Positions 1 through 5,320 of a stretch of DNA of 5,320 nucleotides are shown here, piece after piece (position 1 is the first letter of the stretch; the number at the start of each line of letters is the position of its first letter). The stretch covers positions 1 through 5,320 of the forward strand of contig CANHTV010000284.1 of assembly GCA_947463285.1 (NCBI GenBank). The letters are read 5' to 3'. A program made the translations under genes and the position numbers. The stretch comes from Verrucomicrobiaceae bacterium (lineage in GTDB: Bacteria > Verrucomicrobiota > Verrucomicrobiia > Verrucomicrobiales > Verrucomicrobiaceae). Under the pieces are notes generated by a model that saw only the letters and a list, made by a program, of their open reading frames with translations, did no database searches and was not told the DNA's origin.

Positions 1-1283
1 AAACCGTCGCCGTTTATTCTGAAGCCGATGTGGACTCCATGCACGTCCATCTGGCCGACGAAGCCATCTGCATCGGCCCAGGCCCCAGCAGTGAGAGCTA
101 CCTGAAGATCAGCCGCATCATCAGCGCCGCCGAGATCGCCAATGTCGATGCCATCCATCCCGGCTATGGCTTCCTCTCGGAGAAAGCCGAGTTTGCCGAC
201 GTATGCGAGCAGTGCAAAATCAAGTTCATCGGACCCAGCTCCAAGGTGATCTCGATGATGGGTGACAAAAACACCGCCCGCGCCACAGCCAAGGCCGCAG
301 GTGTCCCAATCACTCCAGGCTCTGATGGCATCATCACGACGGAAGAAGAAGCACTGCATTGGGCTCGCAAGATTGGCTACCCCGTCATCATCAAAGCCAC
401 CGCTGGTGGTGGTGGCCGCGGCATGAGACCAGTACTCAATGAAGCCACCCTTATCTCCAGCTTCCAAGCAGCCTCTCTGGAAGCGATGAAGTGCTTCGGT
501 GACGGCTCCATGTACATGGAAAAACTCGTCGATAAGCCTCACCACATCGAATTCCAAATCGTCGCCGACAGTCTTGGCAATGTGGTCCATCTTGGTGAAC
601 GCGACTGCTCCATGCAGCGTCGCAATCAGAAGATCATTGAGGAGTGCCCAAGCCCGAAGATCACCGAAGAACTGCGTAAAAAGATGGGGGACGCCACCGT
701 CGCCCTCTGCAAACAGATCGGCTACGAAAACTGCGGCACCATCGAGTTCCTCGTCGATAACAACCGCAAGGACTTCTACTTCATGGAGATGAACACCCGT
801 ATCCAGGTGGAGCATCCGATCACGGAAGAAGTCTATGGCTGCGACCTCATCAAGGAGCAGATCCGCATCGCCGCCGGCCTGCCACTCAGCGAGCACGTTA
901 TCAATGCCCAGGCCCGTGGCCACAGCATCGAATGCCGCATCAACGCTGAAGATCCTTATCGCAACTTTGCCCCCAGCCCTGGCAAGATCAATCTCTGGTA
1001 CACCAGCGGTGGCCGTGGTGTCCGTGTCGATACCCACGTCTATTCCGGTTACGAAGTGCCGCCTTATTATGACTCGATGATCGCCAAGCTCATCGTCACA
1101 GGTGCCACTCGAGAGATCGCCATCAGCCGTATGCGTCGTGCTCTGGGTGAATTCACCGTCGAAGGCATCAAGACAACCATTCCACTGCAAAGCAAGATCC
1201 TCACCACAGGTGATTTCCAGAACGGCAACTACGACATTACCTGGGTGGAAAACTTCCTCCGCCAGGAAGGTCTGAAGGCCTGA
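1..1283 (+). CDS. accC: Biotin carboxylase subunit of acetyl-CoA carboxylase (5' end missing)
   Basis: This cytoplasmic enzyme carboxylates biotin on the carrier protein AccB, using ATP and bicarbonate, as the first half-reaction of acetyl-CoA carboxylase in fatty acid synthesis. The reading frame is open from the left edge (first full codon at 3, beginning TVAVYSEAD), so there is no start in the window. Against the E. coli protein about 27 N-terminal residues are missing; 426 remain and the C-terminus looks complete. In fragment numbering I see the GYGFLSE segment near 55, MGDK with its ATP-binding Lys (89), the ATP-grasp loop KATAGGGGRGMR (131-142), His181 and Glu183, ERDCSMQRR followed by Lys210, Glu248, MEMNTRIQVEHP with catalytic Glu262 and Arg266, and ECRINAED with Arg312. 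These match E. coli K116, K159, H209, E211, K238, E276, E288, R292 and R338, so the enzyme should be active. accB usually lies just upstream, here outside the window. Pyruvate or propionyl-CoA carboxylase subunits share this domain, but the length and lack of a C-terminal extension favour AccC. Confidence 0.96.
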   Translation, partial: TVAVYSEADVDSMHVHLADEAICIGPGPSSESYLKISRIISAAEIANVDAIHPGYGFLSEKAEFADVCEQCKIKFIGPSSKVISMMGDKNTARATAKAAGVPITPGSDGIITTEEEALHWARKIGYPVIIKATAGGGGRGMRPVLNEATLISSFQAASLEAMKCFGDGSMYMEKLVDKPHHIEFQIVADSLGNVVHLGERDCSMQRRNQKIIEECPSPKITEELRKKMGDATVALCKQIGYENCGTIEFLVDNNRKDFYFMEMNTRIQVEHPITEEVYGCDLIKEQIRIAAGLPLSEHVINAQARGHSIECRINAEDPYRNFAPSPGKINLWYTSGGRGVRVDTHVYSGYEVPPYYDSMIAKLIVTGATREIAISRMRRALGEFTVEGIKTTIPLQSKILTTGDFQNGNYDITWVENFLRQEGLKA

Positions 1284-1326
1284 GTTTGAATTCTCATCAT
1301 CGTCACCAATGGTGAATCCATATTGT

Positions 1327-1391
1327 TGGAGTCATGGAGTGCTGGAGATTGAAAATACAGCACTTCATTTCTCCACGACTTCATCACTCCG
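1327..1391. repeat. Inverted array of degenerate TGGAGTNN octamers forming a hairpin
   Basis: On the plus strand three contiguous 8-base units start at 1327, 1335 and 1343 (TGGAGTCA, TGGAGTGC, TGGAGATT). After 9 bases, four contiguous units on the minus strand occupy 1360-1391; read in reverse complement from the right they are CGGAGTGA, TGAAGTCG, TGGAGAAA and TGAAGTGC. Because the two halves are inverted they can pair: ATGGAGTGCTG (1334-1344) with CAGCACTTCAT (1358-1368), 11 pairs including one G:U and a 13-base loop. A 2x2 internal loop then leads to TGGAG (1327-1331) with CTCCA (1371-1375). No T tract follows, so this is not a standard terminator. It could be a dispersed intergenic repeat, a stabilising 3' structure on accC mRNA, or decayed repeat DNA. 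Confidence 0.65.
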
Positions 1392-1413
1392 AGCACGAGC
1401 AATTACAAAGTTG

Positions 1414-1423
1414 GGTGATCACC
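1414..1423. promoter_or_regulatory. Perfect 10-bp palindrome GGTGATCACC, possible operator
   Basis: GGTGATCACC is a perfect dyad about 150 bases before the DUF1501 start. It lies between the octamer array and a TTGGCA sequence (1427-1432) that resembles a -35 box. A dimeric regulator could bind such a site, but the dyad does not extend beyond 10 bases, and a palindrome of this size can arise by chance in a 286-base region. No regulator gene is in the window. Confidence 0.2.
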
Positions 1424-1569
1424 TGTTTGGCACTTTCGCGCTTGGGGATGGATTTTCCCAACTTGTGAGGAGAGAGCAGCAAGATCTGCGGCATCAGCTC
1501 GTAACGGGTAGCTGACTCAGAGCGGCTTTCCTAGCTGCCTCGCTACATCCACCTCTCTATCTCCTCCTT

Positions 1570-3039
1570 ATGTTCCGCATCCCTGGCGCTCTCGGCAAAG
1601 ACTTGTGTGACAAAGATCTCGGCATGACTCGCCGTGACATCCTGCGCGTGGGTGGTGCCTCCATGATGGGCCTGACCCTGAACAATATGTTCCGTGCCCA
1701 GGCAGCATCTGTCGGATCTGAGGCCGCTGGTCGTGCGGGTTGGGGCAAGGCCAAGCACGTCCTGATGATTTACCTCCAGGGTGGTCCAAGCCATCTCGAT
1801 CTTTGGGATCCCAAGGAAAACGTGCCAGACAAAGTCCGCTCGGCCTTCAAGACCATCCCAACCAAGGTTCCGGGGCATCATTTCACCGAAATCCTGCCGC
1901 AGCTTGCGAAGGTGAACGATAAGTTCACGATGATCAATTCGATGAGCTACACGCCGAACGGTCTCTTTAACCACACGGCTGCCATTTACCAGATCATGAC
2001 TGGCTACACCACGGACAAGGTCAGCCCGTCAGGTCAGCTTGAACCACCAAGTCCGAAAGACTTCCCAAACTTCGGCAGCAACATCACCCGTCTGAAACCG
2101 ATGGATGAGCCCATGCTTCCCTTCGTCATGCTTCCGCGTCCGCTTCAGGAGTCGAATGTCGTCGGTAAAGGCGGCACCGCTGGATTCCTTGGTAAAGCTT
2201 ACGATCCTTACACCCTTTACCCCGATGGCGATGACCTCGACATGGGCAAGATGGACCGTATCAAGATCGAAGATCTCCAACTGCGTCCGGATCTCTTCAG
2301 CGTCCGCCTTCAGCGCCGAGCCAAGCTGCGTGATGCCCTCAACGACCAGATGCCTACCATCGAAGCAGCCGTGAAGGACATGAGTATGGACAATTACTAT
2401 GATCAGGCACTCAGCCTCATCGCCAGTGGTCGTGCCCGTGATGCCTTTGCCCTTGATCGTGAATCGCCCAAACTTCGTGACCGCTACGGTCGCAACACCT
2501 TCGGTCAAAGCTGCATGCTGGCCCGTCGTCTGATCGAGGCGGGAACACGCGTCGTTGAGCTCATCTGGCCCAAAGTCGCCAACTCGGACAACCATAGCTG
2601 GGATCACCATGTCGGCCTCACTCAGCGCATGAAGAGCCAGAGCGGCCCCATGCTTGATCAAGGCCTCAGTGCTCTCTTTGAAGATCTTGACGCCTCAGGC
2701 CTGTTGGACGAGACCCTGGTCGTCGCCCTTGGTGAGTTTGGTCGTAGCCCTGAAAAAGGCGTCTCCACCTCTGGCAATGGCAACAGTGCTGATGGACGTG
2801 ACCACTGGCCTTACTGCTACACCGCCGTCATTGGTGGCGCGGGTATCAAGCGCGGTTACATCCACGGCAAGTCCGACAAAACCGGCTCCGCACCAGCAGA
2901 AGATGCCGTGCATCCCACGGAGTTGCTCGCCACCATCTACCACGCCGTGGGCATCGACCCCGAGACCATCGTTTACAATCACCTCAACCAACCGCGCGAA
3001 CTGGTGAAGGCCAAGCCGGTAACGAAGCTTTTTGCTTAA
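1570..3039 (+). CDS. DUF1501 family protein with Tat signal (alkaline phosphatase superfamily fold)
   Basis: This protein of 489 residues belongs to DUF1501, a family of unknown activity with distant similarity to sulfatases and alkaline phosphatases and abundant in Planctomycetota and Verrucomicrobiota. Residues 20-29 (TRRDILRVGG) are a twin-arginine motif, followed by a hydrophobic stretch and a likely cleavage site near AQA-AS (43-47), so folded export is expected. Family hallmarks are LQGGPSHLDLWDPK (69-82), the MINSMSY and NHTAAIYQIMTGY segment (121-146), NSDNHSWDHH (338-347), LVVALGEFGRSP (383-394), GRDHWP (409-414) and the C-terminal TIYHAVGIDPET (455-466). The clustered His and Asp residues could bind metal. 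The ATG at 1570 is chosen because an N-terminal lead of this kind before the RR motif is usual in the family; ATG 1624 is an alternative that keeps the RR motif. There is no Shine-Dalgarno, only CTCCTCCTT directly before the start. Many DUF1501 genes follow a DUF1549/DUF1553 gene; here the upstream neighbour is accC, so it stands alone. Confidence 0.92.
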   Translation: MFRIPGALGKDLCDKDLGMTRRDILRVGGASMMGLTLNNMFRAQAASVGSEAAGRAGWGKAKHVLMIYLQGGPSHLDLWDPKENVPDKVRSAFKTIPTKVPGHHFTEILPQLAKVNDKFTMINSMSYTPNGLFNHTAAIYQIMTGYTTDKVSPSGQLEPPSPKDFPNFGSNITRLKPMDEPMLPFVMLPRPLQESNVVGKGGTAGFLGKAYDPYTLYPDGDDLDMGKMDRIKIEDLQLRPDLFSVRLQRRAKLRDALNDQMPTIEAAVKDMSMDNYYDQALSLIASGRARDAFALDRESPKLRDRYGRNTFGQSCMLARRLIEAGTRVVELIWPKVANSDNHSWDHHVGLTQRMKSQSGPMLDQGLSALFEDLDASGLLDETLVVALGEFGRSPEKGVSTSGNGNSADGRDHWPYCYTAVIGGAGIKRGYIHGKSDKTGSAPAEDAVHPTELLATIYHAVGIDPETIVYNHLNQPRELVKAKPVTKLFA

Positions 3040-3062
3040 ATCGCTTACACCCAATCACTACA

Positions 3063-3095
3063 CAGGCCGTTCAGAGATGAACGGCCTGCTTTTTT
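3063..3095 (+). terminator. Intrinsic terminator of the DUF1501 gene
   Basis: CAGGCCGTTCA (3063-3073) pairs perfectly with TGAACGGCCTG (3078-3088) around a GAGA tetraloop of the GNRA type. One C and then six T (3090-3095) follow. It starts 24 bases after the DUF1501 stop codon. The polarity favours rightward transcription; read leftward the hairpin is followed by TGTAGTGATTGGG without a U tract, so it would stop thioesterase transcripts only weakly. Confidence 0.95.
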
Positions 3096-3116
3096 ATACC
3101 CTAGTGAGCTTCCTTG

Positions 3117-3554
3117 CTAGCCGTCCTTCTTTAAAAACAGGTGGCTGTATTTTTCCGGCCAGTCTGCAGGCAGTCGCATCGGTTTCCCCTGTGGCATCTG
3201 CACCAGCGCCAGGGACTGACGGCAGCTGATGAGCACGGTGTCCTCTCCCGCACGGAAGACTTCAAAGGCCACCCAGAAACGCACCCGCTCCACGCGCTCC
3301 AGCCGCCCACGGATGATCAGTTCATCACCCAGCGTCGCAGGTTTGCGGTAGTCAATCTCCGTGCGCACCACCACGGGATACACCTGAGTGCGAGCCATCT
3401 CGCGTAACTGCATGCCAAGCTTTGCCGCCAAGCGCGTCCGTGCAGTCTCGATCATCCGCAGGTAGGCGATGTTATGGACAACGCCTCCGATGTCGGTGTC
3501 AAAAAACATCACTTCTTCACGCGTCTCGATTGTTGGAGTTTCCTCAGGCATCAT
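3117..3554 (-). CDS. Hotdog-fold acyl-CoA thioesterase (4-hydroxybenzoyl-CoA thioesterase/YbgC type)
   Basis: This small cytoplasmic enzyme of 145 residues is predicted to hydrolyse an acyl-CoA thioester; the length is typical of the family. Residues 17-31 (FFDTDIGGVVHNIAY) are the signature segment that leads into the central hotdog helix, which continues through YLRMIETARTRL. By my reading Asp21 corresponds to the catalytic Asp17 of Pseudomonas 4-hydroxybenzoyl-CoA thioesterase. The strands EIDYRKPATLGDELIIRG (66-83) and RFWVAFEVFR (92-101) complete the fold. Two ATG codons lie in tandem (3552-3554 and 3549-3551), and the only ribosome-binding-like sequence is a weak AGGG just upstream, so either could start translation. 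The stop is TAG. The substrate cannot be read from sequence: neither a tol-pal cluster (as for YbgC) nor aromatic degradation genes lie nearby. It is divergent from the flavin reductase across 78 bases. Confidence 0.88.
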   Translation of the reverse strand: MMPEETPTIETREEVMFFDTDIGGVVHNIAYLRMIETARTRLAAKLGMQLREMARTQVYPVVVRTEIDYRKPATLGDELIIRGRLERVERVRFWVAFEVFRAGEDTVLISCRQSLALVQMPQGKPMRLPADWPEKYSHLFLKKDG

Positions 3555-3632
3555 GCCCTATGCTATGGCAGTCCCAGGCCATCACGGCAACCAACTTGCT
3601 TTCCACATTTCACCTCATCTTATCTGCCTCTT
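3555..3632. promoter_or_regulatory. Divergent spacer between thioesterase and flavin reductase genes
   Basis: These 78 bases must hold the promoters of both flanking genes, unless transcription starts inside a coding region. Rightward, TTGCTT (3596-3601) lies 17 bases before CTTATC (3619-3624), a poor -10. Leftward, TTGCCG lies 17 bases before CATAGC (minus strand, 3567-3562), also poor. If either pair is real, transcription would begin at or next to the start codon, giving leaderless or nearly leaderless mRNAs, which would fit the missing Shine-Dalgarno sequences. The promoter boxes are weak guesses; the divergent arrangement itself is clear. Confidence 0.35.
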
Positions 3633-4235
3633 ATGGAACTCGACCTCACCGGCCCGCTGCGCGACGACGCTTATATGATCCTCTCCGGGCTCGTCACCCC
3701 GAGGCCCATCGCCCTCACCACCACGGTTGATCCCGAGGGATGCGTCAATGCCGCCCCGTTCAGCTTTTTCAACGTTCTCGGCGACAGCCCGCCCATCGTC
3801 GGTCTGTGTCCTGGCGACCGCTCACCCGGCATCCCGAAAGACACCGCTCGCAACATCCGCCTCACTCACGAATTCGTGGTCAACCTTGTCGATGAAGCCC
3901 TGGCGGAGAAAATGAACTTCTGCGCGGCTAGCCTGCCGCCGGGGGAAAACGAGCTGCTTCATGCCGGGCTCACTCCCCTGCCCTCCACCAGCGTACGCCC
4001 ACCGCGCATCGCCGAGTCGCCAGCCAGTCTGGAATGCCGCAGTCACAGCATCATCGAGATCGGCGATAATCGCCTCATCATCGGCGAGGTCCTACGCGTG
4101 CATGTTCGAGATGATCTCTTTGATCCCGAGACCTGGCATATCAAGCCCGGCCGCTACCAGCCCATCGGACGAATGCAGGCCCCGCACTGGTACTGCCGCA
4201 CCACCGACCTCTTTGAAATGAAGCGCCCTCGCTGA
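3633..4235 (+). CDS. Flavin reductase-like, FMN-binding split-barrel protein
   Basis: This protein of 200 residues belongs to the flavin reductase-like domain family (DIM6/NTAB, flavoredoxin type), cytoplasmic proteins that bind FMN and reduce flavin or serve as partners of flavin-dependent oxygenases. Visible family features are the opening SGLVTPRPIALTTTVD (18-33), the FMN-binding NAAPFSFFNVLG (39-50), KDTARNIRLTHEFVVNLV (69-86), the GEVLRVHV strand (151-158) and the C-terminal PGRYQPIGRMQAPHWYCRT (172-190). The ATG at 3633 is chosen because the family's usual N-terminus begins there. The frame stays open to an ATG at 3474, but that extension would be antisense to the start of the thioesterase gene and resembles nothing. 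No Shine-Dalgarno is present; a pyrimidine-rich TCTGCCTCTT precedes the start. It converges on the PolX gene with 28 bases between the stops and no visible terminator. No oxygenase is nearby to suggest a partner, so the substrate is unknown. Confidence 0.88.
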   Translation: MELDLTGPLRDDAYMILSGLVTPRPIALTTTVDPEGCVNAAPFSFFNVLGDSPPIVGLCPGDRSPGIPKDTARNIRLTHEFVVNLVDEALAEKMNFCAASLPPGENELLHAGLTPLPSTSVRPPRIAESPASLECRSHSIIEIGDNRLIIGEVLRVHVRDDLFDPETWHIKPGRYQPIGRMQAPHWYCRTTDLFEMKRPR

Positions 4236-4263
4236 GCAAACCAACAAGCCCGAACTTTGAGTT

Positions 4264-5320
4264 TTATCGCGTCTGCTTGTCCACTTTGGTGCGCAGAGCC
4301 TGCTCGACTTCACCAAGCGGGAGGCAGTTGATGACGTCTTGGCGGGTCAGCCAGCCTTTGCGAGCGGCGCGGATGCCAAAGAGCACGTCTTGAAGGCCAC
4401 GCGGGCTGTGAGCATCCGGGTTGATGCTGCATTTGACGCCTTTTTCTTTGGCGAGCCGCCACCAGCGCCAGTCCATGTCGAGACGCCAAGCGCTGGCGTT
4501 AAGCTCGATGATGGTGCCGTTGGCTGCGGCTGCATCGATGATCTTGGGGATGTTCACCGCATAGGCCGGACGCTGAGCGAGCAAGCGACCAGTGACATGA
4601 CCGAGCATGGTGACATAAGGGTTTTCGATGGCCCGGATGATGCGTGCAGTCATCTCGGCTTCAGGAAGATTGAACACGTTATGAACGCTGGCGACGACAT
4701 AATCCAACTCAGACAAGAGGTCGTCATCAAAGTCTAGGGAGCCGTCCTTCAGGATGTCCACCTCACTTCCGGCGAAGATGTGAAAATGCCCATCGAACTC
4801 GGCATTCAGGGCGCGGATTTCGGCGATCTGGGCGCGCAGGCGGCCTTCGTGCAGACCGTTTGCCTGAAAGCTGCTCTTGCTGTGGTCGGCAACGCCGAAG
4901 TATTGCAGGCCAAGATCGCGCGCAGCTTCAGCCATCTCACGCAAACTGGCGCTGCCATCACTGGCGGTGGTGTGGTTGTGGAATACGCCACGAAGGTTTT
5001 CCAGCTCGATGAGACGAGGCAGGCGTCCGTGCTGAGCGGCCTCGATCTCACCTGCGTTTTCCCGCAGCTCGGGCTCGATGTAGTCGAGGCCAAGTGCGCG
5101 GTAGATCTCACGTTCCTCGTAGATTTCAGCGAGTTCTTCCGGCAAAAGCCCGCCTTTGGAAGGGCTGAAGCCGTATTCGTTCAAGGACAGACCCTGATCC
5201 AAAGCGCGCTGACGCATGACGACGTTGTGTTCTTTGCTGCCAGTGAAGTAGTTCAGCGCAAAGGGAAACTCAGCGCTGCTGACGGCACGCAGGTCACACT
5301 GCACACCTTTGCTGGCGTAG
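4264..5320 (-). CDS. polX: PolX-type DNA polymerase with PHP domain (N-terminal part missing)
   Basis: Bacterial PolX is a repair DNA polymerase that fills short gaps; its C-terminal PHP domain gives 3'-5' exonuclease and related activities. The frame is open to the right edge and the window encodes the last 351 residues of a protein usually about 570-580 long. The missing part would hold the helix-hairpin-helix region and most of the Pol-beta-like palm. Residues 5-10 (GVQCDL) include Asp9, matching the third catalytic Asp of Pol beta (D256), and NYFTGSKEHN with LNEYGF (23-51) is the typical thumb. The PHP domain spans about 110-330: HNH (114-116), ASDG (119-122), DHS (145-147), GSEVDIL (184-190), SVH (211-213), GHVTGR (240-245) and NPDAHS (300-305). 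All nine expected metal ligands appear to be present (His114, His116, Asp121, His146, Glu186, His213, His241, Asp302, His304). A GTG at 5304-5302 is internal, since matching sequence continues upstream of it. A stand-alone YcdX-like PHP protein is excluded by the Pol-beta thumb. Confidence 0.93.
   Translation of the reverse strand, partial: YASKGVQCDLRAVSSAEFPFALNYFTGSKEHNVVMRQRALDQGLSLNEYGFSPSKGGLLPEELAEIYEEREIYRALGLDYIEPELRENAGEIEAAQHGRLPRLIELENLRGVFHNHTTASDGSASLREMAEAARDLGLQYFGVADHSKSSFQANGLHEGRLRAQIAEIRALNAEFDGHFHIFAGSEVDILKDGSLDFDDDLLSELDYVVASVHNVFNLPEAEMTARIIRAIENPYVTMLGHVTGRLLAQRPAYAVNIPKIIDAAAANGTIIELNASAWRLDMDWRWWRLAKEKGVKCSINPDAHSPRGLQDVLFGIRAARKGWLTRQDVINCLPLGEVEQALRTKVDKQTR

Larger units (their letters stand above)
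1284..1569. other. Gene-free intergenic region between accC and the DUF1501 gene
   Basis: This stretch of 286 bases has no credible gene. The one open frame of note (1309-1515, plus) has no ribosome binding site, runs through a repeat array and resembles no family I know. The region holds a small inverted repeat TCACC-AAT-GGTGA at 1303-1315, the octamer array at 1327-1391, a perfect palindrome at 1414-1423, and 8-base arms AAGTTGGG (1408-1415) and CCCAACTT (1457-1464) that could pair across 41 bases. GAGGAG (1467-1472) can also pair with CTCCTC (1561-1566) next to the DUF1501 start. No hairpin here is followed by a T tract, so I cannot place an accC terminator. A TTGGCA at 1427-1432 resembles a -35 box, but no good -10 follows. 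The region probably carries the DUF1501 promoter and leader, which is inference from position. Confidence 0.6.

Noticed and set aside
1309..1515. Open frame of 68 codons on the plus strand between accC and DUF1501
   Set aside because: It has no ribosome binding site or recognisable family, and it reads straight through the octamer repeat and palindromes, so it is more likely non-coding.
1561..1569. Perfect Shine-Dalgarno AAGGAGGAG on the minus strand opposite the DUF1501 start
   Set aside because: The ATG that follows it on the minus strand is directly followed by TAG, so it serves no gene there.
1543..1974. Open frame of 143 codons on the minus strand over the DUF1501 start
   Set aside because: It is antisense to the Tat signal and first conserved motif of DUF1501, with no family resemblance.
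2029..2661. Open frame of 210 codons on the minus strand inside the DUF1501 gene
   Set aside because: It is antisense to a gene with intact family motifs over its full length, and its translation resembles nothing known; it is explained by codon bias in a GC-rich gene.
3101..3119. CTAGTGA/TTGCTAG weak hairpin after the DUF1501 terminator
   Set aside because: It depends on two G:U pairs in a 7-bp stem, lies beyond a strong terminator, and overlaps the thioesterase stop codon; likely chance.
3474..3632. Upstream extension of the flavin reductase frame to an ATG at 3474
   Set aside because: The extra 53 residues overlap the start of the thioesterase gene in antisense and show no family similarity; the flavin reductase family N-terminus fits ATG 3633.
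4236..4263. Possible terminator between the converging flavin reductase and PolX genes
   Set aside because: The 28 bases hold only a 4-bp AACT/AGTT dyad and no T tract on either strand.
4339..4737. Open frame of 132 codons on the plus strand opposite the PolX gene
   Set aside because: It is antisense to the PHP domain, whose metal-binding motifs are all intact, and has no recognisable product.

Overview
The window suggests a bacterium of moderate-to-high GC content, most likely from the PVC superphylum (Verrucomicrobiota or Planctomycetota, with Verrucomicrobiota favoured). The main clue is a Tat-targeted DUF1501 protein, a family greatly expanded in those phyla. A supporting clue is that none of the three starts visible in the window has a convincing Shine-Dalgarno sequence. 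The phylum call is inference; no rRNA or other marker gene is present.

Layout from left to right: (1) biotin carboxylase AccC on the plus strand, missing about 27 N-terminal residues beyond the left edge; (2) a 286-bp gene-free stretch holding an inverted array of degenerate TGGAGTNN octamers that can fold into a hairpin, a perfect 10-bp palindrome, and possible leader-RNA structure; (3) a complete DUF1501 gene on the plus strand, closed by a textbook intrinsic terminator with an 11-bp stem, GAGA loop and T6 tract; (4) a hotdog-fold acyl-CoA thioesterase on the minus strand; (5) a 78-bp divergent spacer, then a flavin-reductase-like FMN-binding protein on the plus strand; (6) the C-terminal part of a PolX-type DNA polymerase (end of the Pol-beta thumb plus a complete PHP domain) on the minus strand, running off the right edge.

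The genes form no obvious joint pathway. AccC serves fatty acid synthesis, PolX serves DNA repair, the DUF1501 protein is probably exported, and the thioesterase and flavin reductase are a divergent pair of small metabolic enzymes of unknown substrate. Their orientations (+, +, -, +, -) mean that at most the divergent pair shares a control region. I see no mobile element, CRISPR array, tRNA, toxin-antitoxin pair or defence cassette, and no evidence of a new multi-gene system. The most unusual material is non-coding: the octamer array after accC, and a similar SD-less pyrimidine-rich sequence directly before both rightward starts.
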